The position numbers and the translations under genes were made by a program. From CBDHFN01 sp965262605 (GTDB lineage Bacteria; Pseudomonadota; Alphaproteobacteria; JASGCL01): 64,000 bases of DNA. The stretch is from positions 248,001 to 312,000 of the forward strand of contig CBDHFN010000002.1 in the NCBI GenBank assembly GCA_965262605.1, written 5' to 3'. This document shows, piece after piece, positions 1 through 8,598 of the stretch. The notes beneath the pieces are model-generated. The model worked only from the letters and a program-made list of their open reading frames with translations, searched no databases and was not told the origin of the DNA. Position 1 is the stretch's first letter. Every line of letters starts with the position of its first letter.

Positions 1-605
1 GTTTTTTAGCAAAAAATGATATTCACCGCGTGATTGCGGCGAAATTACATCATATTACCATTGACCAAGTCAGCCCTGAGCAACGAAGTGCCGCCAAAGC
101 CATTAATTTTGGTATAATTTACGGCATGTCGGCGTTTGGTTTGGCAAAGCAACTTAATATTAGCCAACGCGATGCAAAAAACTTCATTGACCAATATAAT
201 CAAGAATTTAACGGCATCACCGAATTTATGGGGGCGCAAATCGGGTTTGCTAAATCCCATAATTTTGTGCAAACCATGGCGGGACGGCGCATTGCGATTA
301 AATATATTAACGATAAAAATCATGGCTTGCAACGAGGCGCCGAACGCCAAGCCATGAATGCCCCGATTCAAGGCACCGCCGCCGATATTATCAAATTAGC
401 AATGATAAAAATTGCCGATAACTTGCCCAAAGATTGCCAGTTATTGCTTCAAGTCCATGATGAATTAGTGATTGAATCGCCCAGCGACAAAGCCGAAGAA
501 AATGCCAAAATCTTACAAAATATCATGGAGCATTCCCATGAAAAAATTCTGCATTTTGATATTCCGCTAAGCGTGGATTATACCATCAAAAAACACTGGG
601 ATTAA
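1..605 (+). CDS. polA: DNA polymerase I, C-terminal part
   Basis: This is the 3' end of a gene that begins before the window; reading is open from base 3. It encodes the polymerase fingers and palm of DNA polymerase I, which fills gaps after excision repair and Okazaki primer removal. The O-helix signature RSAAKAINFGIIYGMSAFG is followed by QRGAERQAMNAPIQGTAAD and by the catalytic motif C, LQVHDELVIE. The end at HWD is at the usual family C-terminus, so the gene is intact at this side. The preceding in-frame residues (…NDIHRVIAAK) also match the family, so the first GTG seen at base 30 is internal and not a start. Confidence 0.95.
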   Translation, partial: FLAKNDIHRVIAAKLHHITIDQVSPEQRSAAKAINFGIIYGMSAFGLAKQLNISQRDAKNFIDQYNQEFNGITEFMGAQIGFAKSHNFVQTMAGRRIAIKYINDKNHGLQRGAERQAMNAPIQGTAADIIKLAMIKIADNLPKDCQLLLQVHDELVIESPSDKAEENAKILQNIMEHSHEKILHFDIPLSVDYTIKKHWD

Positions 606-628
606 TCGCAATGATTAAGTCGCAAATA

Positions 629-737
629 ATCTAGCAATTATTTTGGCGATTTTAATTTTATAATTTGTTTATATCCATTTTTCAATAAGGTTTTCAGTAA
701 AAATAAAATCTAGAGAAATATCTAGCAAAAAATCTAG
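629..737. promoter_or_regulatory. ATCTAG boxes upstream of the Fic gene
   Basis: ATCTAG occurs at 708-713, 720-725 and 732-737, exactly 12 bp apart, with a further copy at 629-634. The even spacing looks like a binding site array for an oligomeric regulator. It sits 40-70 bp upstream of the TATAAT at 773-778 and of the fic start. No function is proven. Confidence 0.45.
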
Positions 738-779
738 AATTAATTTGCAATTACTGCAGTGTTGTGATAAATTATAATT

Positions 780-2003
780 ATGTATAAAACGAATGACATT
801 TCCTTGATGGAGCCATTAATGCCCGACTTAAATTCAAGTCAAGGGCAAAGATTAATGGATTTATCTTTCATGCTTGCCAAGAAAAACAGCCGTTTAGGTA
901 ATGGTTTTAGCGATATTTTATTGCATGAATGCGCTAAATTAGTGCGCGGCATGAATTGTTATTATTCCAATTTAATTGAAGGCAACCGCACCATGCCCTT
1001 AGGGATAGACAATGTCCTTAAAAACAAATTTGATGAAAATACTAAAAACCGCGAACTGCAAATATTAGCCAAATCCCATATTGACAGCCAAATTCAAGCC
1101 CATGAAAAAGTTAAATTATGGCAGGGCGAAAATCTTGATTTTAAGGACATACAAGCAAAAATCCTAAACCCAGAATTTATGCAAGAAATTCATCAGAATT
1201 TTATGGCGCAATTGACGGCAACTTTCCTTGAAATAAAAGATGCTGTGCAAAATAAAATAATAAAAGTCAATGCTGGACAATTTCGCCAAGATTTGGTGCA
1301 AGTCGGCGCACTTATCGCCGTTGAATCTGCGGTTATTCCCCAATTTTTAAACCGAATCCACGAATTTTATGGCGCACAACCTTTAAGCCATCAATATATT
1401 ACCATTGCCGCTTCGCATCACCGATTAGCGTGGATTCACCCGTTTTTAGATGGCAATGGGCGCGTGATTCGCATATTAAGCGATTGCTTGTTTTTAAATA
1501 CTGGGTCGCAATTTTTATGGTCAGTATCGCGTGGCTTAGCACGAAACCATGAGGATTATAAAAAATTTCTTAGGAAAGCCGACGAACAACGAATATCAGA
1601 TTTAGACGGCAGAGGCAATTTATCCATGCAGTATTTAGGAGATTTTTGTGAATTTTTTCTTAAAATCGCCCTTGAACAATGCGAATTTATGCAAGATTTA
1701 TTTAATTTTAATGTTTTGGAAAATCGCGTCATTGATGTGCTAAGCTTAGACATACAAAAAAACAAGCTTCATAAGCACGCGTTAGTAATTTATAAAGAAA
1801 TTTTGCGCAAAGGTTCAATAGCCCGCGGTCAAGTTAAAGAAATCGCCAATTGCTCGGCGCGCACTTCATCGGAAATTATCAAATCTTTGTTGGAAAATGA
1901 ATTAGCAACCAGCAATTCGGGATATGGCGATTTACGGATAAATTTTCCATATAAATATTATGGCAGTTTTTTTCCTAAATTATACCCGAACGAAGATTTA
2001 TAA
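780..2003 (+). CDS. Fic-domain protein, class II (N-terminal inhibitory motif)
   Basis: The protein (407 aa) has the Fic active site HPFLDGNGR at residues 220-228, so it probably transfers AMP or another nucleotide monophosphate onto a protein hydroxyl. The inhibitory helix motif SNLIEGN (63-69) lies N-terminal to the Fic core, which makes it class II and self-inhibited. The C-terminal third looks like a winged-helix domain, as in other Fic proteins thought to bind DNA. It stands alone: no small antitoxin partner is next to it. The TATAAT at 773-778 is almost on the annotated ATG, so translation may start at an internal ATG (807 or 819). Target unknown. Confidence 0.85.
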   Translation: MYKTNDISLMEPLMPDLNSSQGQRLMDLSFMLAKKNSRLGNGFSDILLHECAKLVRGMNCYYSNLIEGNRTMPLGIDNVLKNKFDENTKNRELQILAKSHIDSQIQAHEKVKLWQGENLDFKDIQAKILNPEFMQEIHQNFMAQLTATFLEIKDAVQNKIIKVNAGQFRQDLVQVGALIAVESAVIPQFLNRIHEFYGAQPLSHQYITIAASHHRLAWIHPFLDGNGRVIRILSDCLFLNTGSQFLWSVSRGLARNHEDYKKFLRKADEQRISDLDGRGNLSMQYLGDFCEFFLKIALEQCEFMQDLFNFNVLENRVIDVLSLDIQKNKLHKHALVIYKEILRKGSIARGQVKEIANCSARTSSEIIKSLLENELATSNSGYGDLRINFPYKYYGSFFPKLYPNEDL

Positions 2004-2006
2004 TTC

Positions 2007-2255
2007 TTAGCTACCGCTTGGGGCGTCTGGGTTGCGTTTTACCATGCCGCCTTCTTCAAGCTTTTGAATGATTTTCGTAAAATCATCATACATTTTAATA
2101 AATCCAGCCAAAGGGGTTACAATGCGCTCACGGCTTTCTAAAACTGGGTTGTTCGGATTATTGGGGTCAGCAACTAACACGCCTAAATCAATCCGCACCA
2201 TGCCACCCATTACGGTTATGTTTGTTGTGCCATCAAAAAAATTTTCGCCCTTCAT
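2007..2255 (-). CDS. small conserved hypothetical protein
   Basis: An 82-residue protein with a good ribosome site (AAAGGA, 5 nt before ATG). It has two predicted strands around TNITVMGGMVRIDLGVLV, then a helix beginning near RIVTPLAGFIKMYDDF. The strand-strand-helix layout with an Arg-Ile-Val-xx-Pro turn recalls DUF3467-type small proteins, but this is a weak resemblance. It is convergent with the Fic gene (3 bp apart) and follows the amidohydrolase gene on the same strand after 89 bp, so it may be read with it or alone. Function unknown. Confidence 0.7.
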   Translation of the reverse strand: MKGENFFDGTTNITVMGGMVRIDLGVLVADPNNPNNPVLESRERIVTPLAGFIKMYDDFTKIIQKLEEGGMVKRNPDAPSGS

Positions 2256-2344
2256 GTGAATCCTTTCGTTATTTGTGCTTACTTACTTGCATTTTTCTTG
2301 CCAATAGCTAATTTAAAATGAAATAAAACTAAATTTATATATAA

Positions 2345-3535
2345 TTAATGTCCCGAAGATGCGCTTTTGGGTGCGCCGACAATTTGGGGCACGCGGTTTG
2401 CGGGCGGCGTATTACGGCTTCGCTCCGAACGGACGATTCCATCAATGATGGTCATGCCAACCCCGGGTAAATTACCCAATGAAATAGATTCAAACATGTC
2501 CTTGCCCGAAGAATGTTGCGCTTGGTCTAAAAACACAAAATCAGCATCACAACCGATTTTTATAAATCCCGAAGTTAAATCACGCATTTTCGCGGTATTG
2601 CCAGTTGCAAAACAAAATGCAATCTCAGGCGGGATATTGCCAAGACTACACAACATTGCAATCATGCGAATAATGCCCAATGGTTGCACCCCCGAACCTG
2701 CGGGTCCATCGGTGCCAAGTATCACCCGTTCGGGTTGCTTTAATTCAAAAGCCGTGCGCACCGCCAAAAGCGCGGCGCGTTCATTGCCATTATGCACGAC
2801 TTCAATGCCCCGCACGCACCCTTCGCACAGGCAGATAATTTGCGATTCGGGCAAAGCCGAATGCCCGCCGTTAATATGCCCAATAATATCCGCATCGGCT
2901 TCAAGAATAATATCCTTGTCAATCAAGCCCGAACCCGGTATGGACGGACCACCCGTATGAATCGTGCTGGAAATGCCGTATTTGCGCGCCCACGCCACCA
3001 TTTGCTTAGCTAAATCGCCAGTTTTCACCGAACCTAAGCCAATTTCACCCAATAATTTTACGCCACCATCGGCAATATCTTTGAAATCTTGTTCAATCAT
3101 GCCTTGCTCAATCACGGGGGCGCCCGCATGAACTTTCACGCCAGATGGGCGAAAATTTTCATACCATCGCTGTGAAGCAATCGCCATGGCTTTTAAGCCA
3201 ATAATATCTTTGGGGCGACCGGGTATATGGACTTCGCCCGCCGAAATCATGGAAGTTACCCCGCCATGCAGGGTGGAATCAATCCAATTTAATTGCTGTT
3301 GGCGCGGTGTGTAATCGCCAATTACAGGGTGGACATGGCTGTCAATCAAGCCCGGGGCAATGGTTGTGCCATTCGCATCAATTAAAGTCGCGGGATTTTC
3401 CGTATCGCAATCCTTAAATTTGCCAAATTCGCTAATTTTACCATTTAACGCCACGATAGTATCCGCATCATAAATTGGTTTATTTATATCGCCAGATAGC
3501 ATACAGCCGATATTTTTTATTACTAATTTTTGCAT
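2345..3535 (-). CDS. amidohydrolase, enamidase-like
   Basis: A 396-residue metal-dependent hydrolase of the amidohydrolase superfamily. The N-terminal metal site is GLIDSHVHP, later metal or substrate residues sit in GEIGLGS, IHTGG and GHINGG, and the last catalytic Asp is in GTDGPAG. The overall pattern is closest in memory to enamidase of nicotinate fermentation, which opens a ring enamide, but the true substrate cannot be told here. The start is supported by GGGGGA just before the ATG. No nicotinate pathway genes are next to it; the separate amidase at 57.2-58.6 kb is far away. Confidence 0.75.
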   Translation of the reverse strand: MQKLVIKNIGCMLSGDINKPIYDADTIVALNGKISEFGKFKDCDTENPATLIDANGTTIAPGLIDSHVHPVIGDYTPRQQQLNWIDSTLHGGVTSMISAGEVHIPGRPKDIIGLKAMAIASQRWYENFRPSGVKVHAGAPVIEQGMIEQDFKDIADGGVKLLGEIGLGSVKTGDLAKQMVAWARKYGISSTIHTGGPSIPGSGLIDKDIILEADADIIGHINGGHSALPESQIICLCEGCVRGIEVVHNGNERAALLAVRTAFELKQPERVILGTDGPAGSGVQPLGIIRMIAMLCSLGNIPPEIAFCFATGNTAKMRDLTSGFIKIGCDADFVFLDQAQHSSGKDMFESISLGNLPGVGMTIIDGIVRSERSRNTPPANRVPQIVGAPKSASSGH

Positions 3536-3653
3536 TTTTCCCCCTTTATTATGGTTGATTTACCATATTTATAGTTGATTTACAAGTTTTTTATCGGCGG
3601 ATATTCCCCATTTTTTTGATAAAATTTTGAGGAATGTCCAGTTAAGAAAAAGC

Positions 3654-3687
3654 TTGATTTTTTTTGGAATCAAAGTATAATAATATT
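3654..3687 (+). promoter_or_regulatory. irr promoter giving a leaderless mRNA
   Basis: TTGATT (3654-3659) and a perfect TATAAT (3676-3681) are 16 bp apart. The ATG of irr at 3688 lies 6 nt after the -10 box, where transcription should begin, and there is no Shine-Dalgarno sequence. The spacer contains an inverted repeat (TTGATT at 3654 and AATCAA at 3668-3673), a plausible operator for autoregulation. Confidence 0.65.
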
Positions 3688-4086
3688 ATGGTTCAAGAAA
3701 AAATCAAATGGGATGAATATTTGCGTGAACATGGCGTCAATCCGACCCGTGTTCGCTTGATTATTGCGCGATATTTATTTGAAAAACCGAATTTTCACTT
3801 TCGCGCCGAAGAATTATTTGTTAAAATTAAAGAAAATCACGAAATTTCCTTGGCAACGATTTATAATACCATTGAAATTTTTGTCAATGCGGGTTTATTG
3901 CGCGAAATTAAATTAATGCAATATTCAATTTTTGACACAAATACTTCACAACATCACCATTTTTTAGACGAAACCAGCGGAAATTTGATTGATATACCGC
4001 TTGAATCGGTGGAAATTCTTGCTAAAATGGCATTGCCCGATGGAAAATCATTAAAATCCATGGATTTAGTGATACGGGTTGGTTGA
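3688..4086 (+). CDS. irr: Irr, Fur-family iron/haem response regulator
   Basis: A 132-residue Fur-superfamily transcription factor. The N-terminal winged helix includes NPTRVRLIIARYLF and SLATIYNTIEIF; the dimer and metal domain carries DTNTSQHHHFLDE with three consecutive His (89-91) and ends MDLVIRV. The His triplet and the DTNTS context fit Irr, the alphaproteobacterial regulator that senses haem status, better than Fur. The short N-terminal haem regulatory motif GCPW known from Bradyrhizobium is absent. An upstream TTG at 3664 is possible but the ATG at 3688 is better placed relative to the promoter. The stop overlaps the region of the rpiB start. Confidence 0.85.
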   Translation: MVQEKIKWDEYLREHGVNPTRVRLIIARYLFEKPNFHFRAEELFVKIKENHEISLATIYNTIEIFVNAGLLREIKLMQYSIFDTNTSQHHHFLDETSGNLIDIPLESVEILAKMALPDGKSLKSMDLVIRVG

Positions 4087-4088
4087 TA

Positions 4089-4529
4089 ATGAATATATAT
4101 TTTGCCAATGACCATGCTGGATATATTCTTAAAAATACATTAATAAAATATTTGGAAAATTCGCCCCATCATGCCATTAATATGGGTTGTGATAATGCAG
4201 ATTCGGTGGATTATCCCGATTATGCGCAAAAATTATGCGCAAAAATCACCCAAGATGCCGATGCTTTGGGCGTATTAATTTGTGGTTCGGGCATTGGCAT
4301 GAGCATCATGGCGAATCGCTTTAAAAATATCCGCGCTGCTTTGGCGCATAATGCGCAATTGGCAAAATTAACCCGCGAACATAATAACGCCAATGTGCTG
4401 GTTTTAGGGGCGCAATTTATATCCCCTGATGAAGCATGCCTTGCGCTTGATAATTTTATTAATACCCCATTTAGCCAAGCACCGCGCCATATTGCAAGAC
4501 TGGCGAAATTGGATTCAAGCTTAAAATAA
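4089..4529 (+). CDS. rpiB: ribose 5-phosphate isomerase B
   Basis: Converts ribose 5-phosphate and ribulose 5-phosphate in the pentose phosphate pathway. The 146-residue protein has FANDHAG near the start (His9) and the loop GVLICGSGIGMSIMANR containing the catalytic Cys65, both typical of RpiB. I chose the ATG at 4089; a TTG at 4083 overlaps the irr stop. Co-transcription with irr is likely because only 2 bp separate them. Confidence 0.92.
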   Translation: MNIYFANDHAGYILKNTLIKYLENSPHHAINMGCDNADSVDYPDYAQKLCAKITQDADALGVLICGSGIGMSIMANRFKNIRAALAHNAQLAKLTREHNNANVLVLGAQFISPDEACLALDNFINTPFSQAPRHIARLAKLDSSLK

Positions 4530-4567
4530 AACTTGCTTTAATTGCAAGAATCATATTTATAAAAACT

Positions 4568-5029
4568 ATGAAATGCCCATTTTGTTCAAATTTAGATAGT
4601 GATGTAAAAGATTCGCGCCCAACTGATGATGGCTCAGCGATAAGACGCAGGCGCGCTTGCAATAATTGTGGTGGGCGATTTACGACTTTTGAACGGGTTT
4701 TAATGCGCGACATTATGGTTATTAAATCATCTGGGGAAAAAGAAACATTTGACAGGGATAAAATCGCCCGATCCATTGCGCTTGCTTCTAGGAAAAGAGG
4801 CATTTTAAGTGAAAAAATTGATGAAATAGTCTCGGCAATTGTCCGTCAGATTGAAATTAGCGGTGAAAACGAAGTTGCAACAAAATTTATTGGCGAATTA
4901 GTCATGAATGCTTTGGCGAATATTGATAAAATAACTTATATTCGGTATGCGTCGGTTTATCGTAATTTCACCGAAGCCAAAGATTTTGAAGATTTTATTA
5001 ATGATAAGCTTAATGAAAAGCAAAAATAA
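4568..5029 (+). CDS. nrdR: transcriptional repressor NrdR
   Basis: NrdR senses ATP and dATP and represses ribonucleotide reductase genes. The 153-residue sequence has the N-terminal zinc ribbon with Cys pairs at 3/6 and 31/34 and the basic stretch IRRRRAC between them, followed by an ATP-cone domain (from about residue 49, VIKSSGEKETFDRDKI). Length matches the family. It is 38 bp downstream of rpiB on the same strand. Confidence 0.95.
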   Translation: MKCPFCSNLDSDVKDSRPTDDGSAIRRRRACNNCGGRFTTFERVLMRDIMVIKSSGEKETFDRDKIARSIALASRKRGILSEKIDEIVSAIVRQIEISGENEVATKFIGELVMNALANIDKITYIRYASVYRNFTEAKDFEDFINDKLNEKQK

Positions 5030-5088
5030 TTGCTTGCTAAATCAATTAATTTAGGTATTATATAGTCGTTTTTTATGGAATTATATTT

Positions 5089-6618
5089 ATGGTTGCACGC
5101 ATTAATACTGTGAGTTTTGAGGGGATAAAGCCCCTGCTTATTGATGTGCAAGTGCAAATTTCGCACGCAACCCCGCCGATTATTCAAATTGTCGGATTGC
5201 CCGATAAAGCCGTGGGCGAAAGCCGCGAAAGGGTGCGCGCCGCGTTTAATGCTATTGGTTTATCGCTTCCAGCCAAGCGAATCATTGTTAATTTATCGCC
5301 CGCCGATGTGCCCAAGGAGGGATCGCATTATGATTTACCGATTGCATTGGCAATTATGGGCGCGATGGGAATCATTGAATTGGAAAGTTTAAATCAATTT
5401 CTTGCTTTGGGGGAATTGGCGCTTGATGGTGAAATTTTGGCAATTACTGGGGCTTTACCCGCGGCAATTATGGCTTTAAATAATGAAAAGCAACTTATTT
5501 GCCCGTTTAATTCCGCCGCGGAAGCAAGCTGGTCTGGACTTAAAGCGATTTATGCCCCCAAAAATCTTTTGGAATTAATTAATCATGTTCAGGATAAATC
5601 CCCTTTAATCCCGTATAAATTTAATGGCAAAAATTTGGCGGATAAGCAAAAAATTCTTTATCCCGATATGGCGGAAATCAAGGGGCAAGAATCCGCGAAA
5701 CGCGCCATGGAAATCGCGGCGATTGGCGGGCATAATTTATTAATGTCGGGACCACCGGGTGCGGGAAAATCCATGTTGGCAAAAGCATTGGCGGGAATTT
5801 TACCGCCCTTAACACGCCAAGAAGCCCTTGACATATCCATGATTCATTCGCTGGCGGGGACTTTGCCCGAAGGGGGATTATTAACTTATCGCCCATTTCG
5901 CGACCCGCATCATTCGGCAAGCATGCCCGCGTTGGTTGGTGGCGGACACAAGGCAAAACCCGGTGAAATTTCCTTGGCACATAACGGCATTTTATTTTTG
6001 GACGAATTACCCGAATTTCAAAGAGTTGTTTTGGAATCGTTGCGCCAGCCAATAGAAACCGGTAATGTGGTTGTCGCGCGGGCAAACGGGCATTATAATT
6101 ACCCCGCGAATTTTCAATTAATTGCCGCAATGAATCCGTGCCGTTGTGGTTATTTTGGCGATAAAGATTTAAGTTGCCGTAAAACCCCTTATTGCGCCCA
6201 AGAATATCAAGCAAAATTATCGGGTCCTTTTTTAGACAGAATTGATATTCATATTGATATTCCCGCCCTGCCGCCGCATCAATTGGCGGATATTCCCACG
6301 GGTGAAAAATCGGATATAATTGCGGCGCGCGTAGCCAAGGCGCGAGAATTTAGCATAAAACGCCATGAAGCATTTAATTTTTCCACTAAATTATTCGCCA
6401 ATCGCGATTTATCGGCGCATGAAATTGAACAAGTCGCGGTTTTAGATAATAGGGCTAAAAAAACTCTAACCGACGCCGCAGAACAAAATAAATTATCAGC
6501 ACGCGGTTGGTATCGGGCGTTGCGAGTCGCAAGGTCAATCGCGGACTCGGAATTTAGCGATAAAGTGCTTACCCATCATGTCAGCGAAAGCTTAAATTTT
6601 AGATTGCGGGCAAAATGA
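5089..6618 (+). CDS. comM: YifB/ComM Mg-chelatase-like AAA ATPase
   Basis: A 509-residue protein of the YifB/ComM family. ComM is a hexameric helicase that promotes branch migration during natural transformation; YifB homologues are widespread in bacteria that are not known to be competent. The N-terminal lon-protease-like fold carries LPDKAVGESRERVRAA, the Walker A is GPPGAGKSM (about residue 221), Walker B is ILFLDELPEF, and the MNPCRCGYFGD motif and C-terminal arginine-rich RALRVARSIAD complete the family pattern. Its stop overlaps the next gene's ATG by four bases (ATGA). Confidence 0.93.
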   Translation: MVARINTVSFEGIKPLLIDVQVQISHATPPIIQIVGLPDKAVGESRERVRAAFNAIGLSLPAKRIIVNLSPADVPKEGSHYDLPIALAIMGAMGIIELESLNQFLALGELALDGEILAITGALPAAIMALNNEKQLICPFNSAAEASWSGLKAIYAPKNLLELINHVQDKSPLIPYKFNGKNLADKQKILYPDMAEIKGQESAKRAMEIAAIGGHNLLMSGPPGAGKSMLAKALAGILPPLTRQEALDISMIHSLAGTLPEGGLLTYRPFRDPHHSASMPALVGGGHKAKPGEISLAHNGILFLDELPEFQRVVLESLRQPIETGNVVVARANGHYNYPANFQLIAAMNPCRCGYFGDKDLSCRKTPYCAQEYQAKLSGPFLDRIDIHIDIPALPPHQLADIPTGEKSDIIAARVAKAREFSIKRHEAFNFSTKLFANRDLSAHEIEQVAVLDNRAKKTLTDAAEQNKLSARGWYRALRVARSIADSEFSDKVLTHHVSESLNFRLRAK

Positions 6619-7418
6619 ATTATTATTGGCATAAAATGCCTAGTAATTATTATTGGCATAAAATGCCAAGGCACCGCGAAATACCGATTTTTATTGATGT
6701 GCCCCATGCGGGTTTATTTATTCCCGAAAATATTGCAAGCGATGATTATTCCCCCTATTTATTAAGGCTTTACGCCGATTATGCCGTGCATAAATTATGC
6801 GCTTTTGCGCCAGAATTGGGTATAAATCTTTTAATTAATCGCGTTTCAAGGCTGGTCATAGATGTGAATCGCGCGATAAACGATTTAAATCCCGCCATGA
6901 TAATTGATGCGCCAATTGGTTATTGGCAACCAAGCCGTTATGGCAAAATTGGGTTGGGCTTAATTTATGATACGCATCATAAATTAACGATGTCAGAGAT
7001 TAATGCAAGAATTAATAATTTTTATCAACCATATATCAGTAAATGCCATGAAATTGCCCAAAATCTTTGCCATGTTTTTCCCCATGTAATTTATTGTAAT
7101 ATTCATTCTATGCCTGAAAAAATTGCAAATGATATTGATTTTTGTTTAAGCATTGGTGATAATTATCCATCGCAAATTATCCTTGAAATGCAAAAAATAT
7201 TGCAAAATATGGGCTTTAAATGCTTGATTAATAACCCATATAAAGGCGGCGCACAAATCAGACAATTTGCAAATTCAAAAAATATCACCGCCGTGCAAAT
7301 TGAAATTAACCGAAAATTATATATGAATGAGAAAAAAATAAGTTTAAATTCGGATTTTTTTATGATAAAGAAAAAATTAGAAAATCTTTTTATTACACTA
7401 ATAAAGATTATATCGTGA
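6615..7418 (+). CDS. N-formylglutamate amidohydrolase family protein
   Basis: A 267-residue protein of the N-formylglutamate amidohydrolase (FGase) family, zinc enzymes that release formate from N-formylglutamate in some histidine degradation routes. Family blocks are FIDVPHAGLFIPEN, SRLVIDVNRAINDL and YCNIHSMPEKI. No other hut genes are nearby, so the substrate is uncertain. The ATG overlaps the comM stop. Odd point: residues 2-10 and 11-19 are near-identical nine-residue repeats (NYYWHKMPS / NYYWHKMPR) made by a 27-bp tandem duplication, so the family core begins only at about residue 23. Confidence 0.8.
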   Translation: MNYYWHKMPSNYYWHKMPRHREIPIFIDVPHAGLFIPENIASDDYSPYLLRLYADYAVHKLCAFAPELGINLLINRVSRLVIDVNRAINDLNPAMIIDAPIGYWQPSRYGKIGLGLIYDTHHKLTMSEINARINNFYQPYISKCHEIAQNLCHVFPHVIYCNIHSMPEKIANDIDFCLSIGDNYPSQIILEMQKILQNMGFKCLINNPYKGGAQIRQFANSKNITAVQIEINRKLYMNEKKISLNSDFFMIKKKLENLFITLIKIIS

Positions 7419-7420
7419 AA

Positions 7421-7479
7421 AATACCCAATAAATTAAAATAATTCTATTGGTTGTATTTTATCTATAAGGGGGGTTTTG
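7421..7479. repeat. dispersed short repeat, copy 1
   Basis: This segment aligns with 51397-51458 at roughly 80 % identity by eye: both start AATACCCAA, share TCTATTGGT, then CTATAA and a G-run followed by TTTT. Both copies lie between genes. It is followed here by a 17-bp period direct repeat (AAAAAATATTTTGT, twice) and then the ribosome site of the next gene. Confidence 0.5.
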
Positions 7480-7535
7480 TGAAAAAATATTTTGTAAAAA
7501 AATATTTTGTAAAAAAATTCTAGGGAGGGGAATAA

Positions 7536-8552
7536 TTGAGCAAAATTATTATTGATTTTTTAAGCTTTAATGATGCGCTTAAACGAAAAGAATTTATAAA
7601 CGCCAAAAATATCTTATGGCAAATGGATGAGATATTCCCCAATCATGTATTTGTTCTTGATGGTTTGGTGCGCTATCATTTAGCGGTTGTTGATTACCAC
7701 AACGCCACCATGGTTGCGGAAAACGCCCTAAAAATCTATAAAGACCATATTTATTTTCAATATTATCTTGCGCTAAGCGCTTATTGCAAGCATGATTACC
7801 GCCTTGCTTTGTCGCATATTCTTATTGCCTTGGAACATAAGCCTGAAAATTCTGATTTCATCGGCTTGGCAGGTGATATTTTGGCGCAAATGGAGCAATA
7901 TTCGGTGGCAATTTCGCTTTATCAAAAAGCCATTTTATCCAGCGCAGATAATTTTAATATGATATTAAAATTGGCAAAATGCCAATATTATGCCAATCAA
8001 TTTCAAGAAGCGCGCGAAAATTTGCTGACAACCAGCAGTTTATTATTATCAAAACCCTTCACGGATAAAACAATGGCGCATATTGCTGATTTAATGGCAA
8101 TCAACATGAATTTTGATGCTGATTTCCCTTTATTTCAACTTAATCAATCGCAAATTGCCGAATATAGTGCAAAATTACAAAATATACGCATGAAAAATAA
8201 TAAAATTTGGTATATTAATGTCCATTGGCAAAATATCCCCGATATTCTTAATCAAACGCCCGCGCAAGTGCAATATATTTACTTGCCCAAGGATAAAAGC
8301 AACGATATACCCAATAATTTATTGCGGGTTTGCCATAACTCTAACCCAACCATTGGCGAATTATTGGCGATTATCAAAAATTGTGATGGCGTGATTTGCG
8401 ATAATTTGGAATTAGCCATTTGTTCCGCCATTTGTGAAACCGAAGTAAAATTTAAAGGCAATTTTAATATTTCAGATTTTGGGTCAGAAAAAACAAAATA
8501 TATTAATGAAATTGCCAATTATAATTCATTATTTATGGCGGGTGGTGTATAA
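7536..8552 (+). CDS. TPR protein with glycosyltransferase-like C-terminus
   Basis: A 338-residue protein starting at TTG, set by the strong ribosome site GGGAGGGG 6 nt upstream. The first two thirds is tetratricopeptide-like helical repeats (for example ALSHILIALEHKPENSDFIG and AISLYQKAILSSADNFNMIL). The last 100 residues, with NCDGVICDNLELAICSA, recall the nucleotide-sugar binding half seen at the end of TPR-linked heptosyltransferase-like proteins, but it is short and probably incomplete. Function inferred only: protein-protein scaffold, possibly in surface glycan assembly. It is convergent with nuoD. Confidence 0.6.
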   Translation: MSKIIIDFLSFNDALKRKEFINAKNILWQMDEIFPNHVFVLDGLVRYHLAVVDYHNATMVAENALKIYKDHIYFQYYLALSAYCKHDYRLALSHILIALEHKPENSDFIGLAGDILAQMEQYSVAISLYQKAILSSADNFNMILKLAKCQYYANQFQEARENLLTTSSLLLSKPFTDKTMAHIADLMAINMNFDADFPLFQLNQSQIAEYSAKLQNIRMKNNKIWYINVHWQNIPDILNQTPAQVQYIYLPKDKSNDIPNNLLRVCHNSNPTIGELLAIIKNCDGVICDNLELAICSAICETEVKFKGNFNISDFGSEKTKYINEIANYNSLFMAGGV

Positions 8553-8598
8553 AAATTTTGGGGATTATGCCGAATGCAAATTTTGGCAAAATGGTAGT

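Noticed and set aside
7481..7515. Short direct repeats before the TPR gene as a CRISPR or iteron array
   Set aside because: Only two or three copies of an AT-rich 17-base period are present, with no spacers and no cas or rep gene beside them.
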